Made by a program: the position numbers and the translations under genes. Below the pieces are notes generated by a model. The model saw nothing but the letters and a program-made list of their open reading frames with translations, was not told the origin of the DNA and did not search any database. Shown in pieces: positions 60,640 to 64,000 of a DNA stretch of 64,000 nt. Numbering within the stretch: the stretch's first letter is position 1; the number at the start of each line of letters is the position of its first letter. This stretch comes from Nematostella vectensis (Eukaryota > Cnidaria > Anthozoa > Actiniaria > Edwardsiidae): positions 9,735,387 to 9,799,386 of the forward strand of contig NC_064034.1 of the NCBI RefSeq assembly GCF_932526225.1, written 5' to 3'.

Positions 60640-60901
60640 CCGCCAATCAGACGAAATTGGCCAATCACAAGGCTTGTTATTGTGTCCTTTTCGTGGGTGG
60701 TCAGTTGCATGTCGATGAGCATTGGGTTTCAATCGATCTCAGAGCTACATGTCCTTTGGGAGGGAAAGATTTGTATACACGCTTTAGTCACTCAGAACGG
60801 TGGAACACATTTGGAGTGAAGACCGGAAAGTTTCTATAGTATTTCATTGTGAATTGTGGTTACTTGAGTAGCGATGAACGAACCCCCCTTTGAAGAGTAA
60901 G
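60640..60901 (+). promoter_or_regulatory. Putative promoter of the LRR gene: two CCAAT boxes and a GLI-like site
   Basis: CCAATCAG at 60643-60650 and CCAATCA at 60661-60667 are spaced 18 bp apart, as in NF-Y promoters. TGGGTGGTC at 60694-60702 is an exact match to the GLI/Ci consensus. AAGATGGCGTCC at the start codon (60899) resembles a YY1 element. All are short motifs without functional proof. Confidence 0.45.
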
Positions 60902-61098
60902 ATGGCGTCCTGGTTTAGCACCTTCTCTTGGCTGGTGCTGTATATTTGGATTTTGTGTGTGTTTGTGAGCAGTCAACAGACTGAAGGGACTGCCTGCTTG
61001 GAGATTAAACCTTGCTATTGCCTGGGGAACAGAGTAAACTGTGAAGGCAAGCATTTAACAGCCATTCCCGTCGGGATTCCATCGGATATTACGGCGTT
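60902..61098 (+). CDS. First coding exon of a secreted or membrane leucine-rich-repeat protein (partial)
   Basis: The ATG at 60902 starts a signal peptide with a strongly hydrophobic core (WLVLYIWILCVFVSS). This is followed by a Cys-rich LRR N-terminal cap (ACLEIKPCYCLGNRVNC) and the beginning of the first repeat (HLTAIPVGIPSDITAL). The exon ends at TT|GTAAGT (61098/61099), phase 2. The C-x(n)-CxC-x(n)-C spacing and ending in a repeat-aligned phase-2 intron fit LRR receptors with one exon per repeat, such as the LGR and relaxin-receptor types, but also other LRR ectodomain proteins. Further exons lie beyond the window. Confidence 0.65.
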
Positions 61099-64000
61099 GT
61101 AAGTTTACTTTTACAATTCATACTTGCTTCACAGTACACGAAGTTTCGAACGTTTAGGGTCCCGTTCACGACTGTAGGGGTAGCTGTTCATACCTAGCGG
61201 CCTTTTATGTTTTAATTTTGATTATGTGGTGCTCGTAGATATTATTTGAATTGAGAATTGAGTTTCTACCTTGTTGAACAGCTATATCGATAAGATATGT
61301 ATGTGCGAAAGCTTTATCTGGGGTGAAGAGGTCCTTCCAAGCTAGCTTTAGCGTTATCCTTGTATCTTGTTTCACTGGATACATGAAAAGTTCAGGAGAA
61401 CTTCTCAATTGGCACTTTTATGGGGGAATTCAGGAAGTTCGGTTGTTGTGCAAGTAAGCGAGTTTTGATGGAAGAGATTCCATGCGCGAGAGAATGTGCT
61501 CAAACCGCGCGCGTAAATATCATCAACGGGTATTCGATTATTTATAAGCTTGCTGCGAGAGCCATGTTTGGATGGATATACAGTGGGATTTGAGGCACAG
61601 TTTGATATCGTGAGAATAAAGCTTTCGCGGGCAGCCTATAGTTGATGGAATAAGTGACAGATTGCAAACGAATTAGGGCAACATTTGTTGTAAAGCTTTA
61701 ATAATATGTCAGAGTTGGCCACAAGCGAACGTTTTGCAATTCGCGGTTTTATGTAAGTCGCGAACGCAGCATGTACGTAGAGCTCCCGACCGTCCACTCT
61801 CTTATAGTAGCTAAACCATGCTGTTTGTATACCTAAACAGATAGTCAGGTTTATTCGCTTGTACACAGTACGTGGTTAAAAGCAGCCAACGTTTCTCTTT
61901 GTTTCGTGCGAGAGGTTTTCACAGCGGGTTTCTGCCTAAAATTCATCGTATACGCACATACATTCGAGCCACTATAATATAGAAATCATTGCTAAGCGAA
62001 ATCTCATTATTGCCGTGCAACAAGTAATGCGTTTTCAATTTGTTCGCGAAGCAGAACAAGCGAATTAGGTGTCTTTTATTTTAACCGAATACCGCTTGAC
62101 ATCATAGCTCGAAACCTAATCTTTTACTGTCCTTGACTGTCCTTTTAATTACCTTCTAAATCTCACTAGAAAATGTTTCGGATACAACTTTACAATGAAC
62201 ACAATTGTGTACAAATTCTTACGCGATGCTCCTATATTACTCTTAGGCTCTTAAGTATGATAGCTTGTCTAGAACTCTTATCCTCTTTGGATGCTATAGT
62301 GCAAGTGTGTTTTTGCTTCACCCGGCTGGTTACCACTTCGTCTCAATATCTCTTGAGCTATTTCTGCGGAGAGCACACATTAAATTAGCCCGGCTTGCGT
62401 GCCAAACGTTGCTTTTGTTCGTCTGTCAGACTCCTGTTCTTTTACGTTTTACAATGAAATACGCAGCGAATATTCGAGTATGCTTTATTTTTTTAACCCA
62501 GACATAACCAATTTAGCGGCCACCACGTTTGCTTTTCAAAACAAAGGTATTTTTCGAGTGGTTCGGCCCTGCATGTGGACATGTTTTAGTATTTTGTGCT
62601 CTAATATATCCCGTTGCGCGTTCTGCGCGTCTCATTGGTCGATTCTTTTGTAGTAACCCGTTGCCAAACTAATTTCCTCGTGGACTTAGTTACTAGTGAA
62701 CTCCAAATTAGCCCCTTCCCTTTCTAAGTATCCCTCCTAAGAACCACGATGTTATTAACAAACTGAATTGAGTAAATCCTCTAATATTTAATCCTCTTTT
62801 TCTAGTTAAAACTTCCAGATGGTTGAAGTTTTGTCTGTGGATTATTAGAATGTGAATTTGCCCTTAGGGATATCTCTCTGCTCTGTTTAGAAGTCGGCTA
62901 AAAAAGCCGCTGTGTGATTTTGAATAAAAAAACCCGGAGCGGGCAACACGCCTCCTACTGTTTTTTTGGGGAAAGGCTTAGTAATTTGAATGCTTTGTCT
63001 TGGGCCATATGTTTAATCTAGACTTGCACTTGGATGTAAATTCGCAAACTGAATGTTTTCACAAACCACGCTTTTGGCTCTCAAGAACGCATAATCAATA
63101 AAAACGTCTGAGTGTGACTGTATTTGCAACGAGTTATTGGCCTCGGTGTGTGAGATATGTAGTTGTTGTTAATCATATTAGTAGCTCCAGGAACTGCCTT
63201 ATGATGGTAATTAACGGTCTTTTGTGCCGAAGAATTAATAAAAGGTTATTTGGTTCGGAAAAGTGAACAAATTATGATTGCATGGCCCTCACAAGCACGC
63301 TATTTGTTCTACTGAAATAACTATTTACATTGTGGCTGCCGTCTGAACCTTTGCAACATTGAACAATGGACGTGTTTTCGTGATTGAAGGGGAGAGTTTT
63401 CGCAGTAGATTATTATTGTTTATATAAAGGAGGCTTCCTCTCAAATAAATTATTTTCGGCTTTATGCGTCCGCTGCCTTTTTGATTTAGAGCTCTTTATT
63501 GTCTTCTGGATTCTCTTTTTTTAACACTTGAATGGCTTTCTCGACATTGTACACGGAAAGCACCGTCTAATCTAAACTACTAGGTCTTATTTTGAGCTGT
63601 AGTTTCCTTTTGCCATTAGCCTATTTATTGCCCGATTATAAATATTGCATGTAGTTTATTCAACACGTCTGATTTTATCACCAAAAAGATTTGCAGCGCT
63701 TGTGAATATCTAAGGTTTTTATGGGAAAGTGGTGCCATATAAAAAAGCAGGATTACGATTTGGCATGCAATAAGTCGCTGATGCTGATATATTCCTGTCA
63801 GATCTGTTTTCTCAGCAGATTGACGATCCATTATCATACTATTTACTCAGGAAAAATAAGCATAGATTTTTACTGTCTGTTTATTTCTTTAACCTTTCAA
63901 TAATGCTGAAATTTGATCCGCTGTTTATTACAAGTCTCATAACCTTTACCTTAACTGAGTGAGACATCTTTCTCATAAAGCTCTTACTTTTTACAGAGTA
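61099..64000 (+). other. First intron of the LRR gene (no further exon found)
   Basis: AT-rich sequence after the donor at 61099. I found no second LRR exon, RNA gene or clear repeat through the end of the window. Confidence 0.45.

Overview
The window is intron-rich eukaryotic (metazoan) DNA with no prokaryotic features. Conserved protein families, short to mid-sized GT-AG introns, abundant small palindromic elements with poly-G/poly-C runs and a decayed LINE all fit an early-branching animal. An anthozoan cnidarian such as Nematostella is my best guess, inferred from general resemblance and not proven.

Layout: 1-6.7 kb is repeat-rich: a palindromic MITE-like element, a 5'-truncated LINE with a tetranucleotide tail, two small inverted-repeat elements and one candidate orphan exon. 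At 6.7-12.3 kb (+) is a gene for a long Ser/Arg-rich protein ending in a katanin p80 C-terminal (con80)-like domain. It converges on 12.7-20.6 kb (-), an ARIH2/TRIAD1 RBR ubiquitin ligase that I could reconstruct completely (16 coding exons, about 507 aa). ARIH2 is head-to-head, about 0.6 kb between start codons, with 21.3-32.8 kb (+), a complete Artemis (DCLRE1C) nuclease (16 coding exons, about 857 aa). After an intergenic stretch, 36.0-50.8 kb (+) holds a complete Patched-family Hedgehog receptor (25 coding exons, about 1378 aa). The 50.8-60.6 kb stretch is mostly empty apart from a few repeats and one tiny open frame. At 60.9 kb (+) a promoter-like region precedes the first coding exon of a secreted or membrane leucine-rich-repeat protein; the window ends inside its first intron.

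The most striking signal is structural. Nearly every intronic minisatellite in the window starts at, or within about 120 bp downstream of, a 5' splice site, and none sits at a 3' splice site. In four cases (con80 gene; Artemis introns 12 and 14; Patched intron 21) the repeat unit itself contains the exon end plus the splice donor, so the donor has been amplified into arrays of about 8 to 60 tandem copies. In ARIH2 the first unit appears to align onto the donor. The genes themselves (ubiquitin ligase, end-joining nuclease, Hedgehog receptor) are functionally unrelated neighbours; the donor-seeded arrays are what they share.
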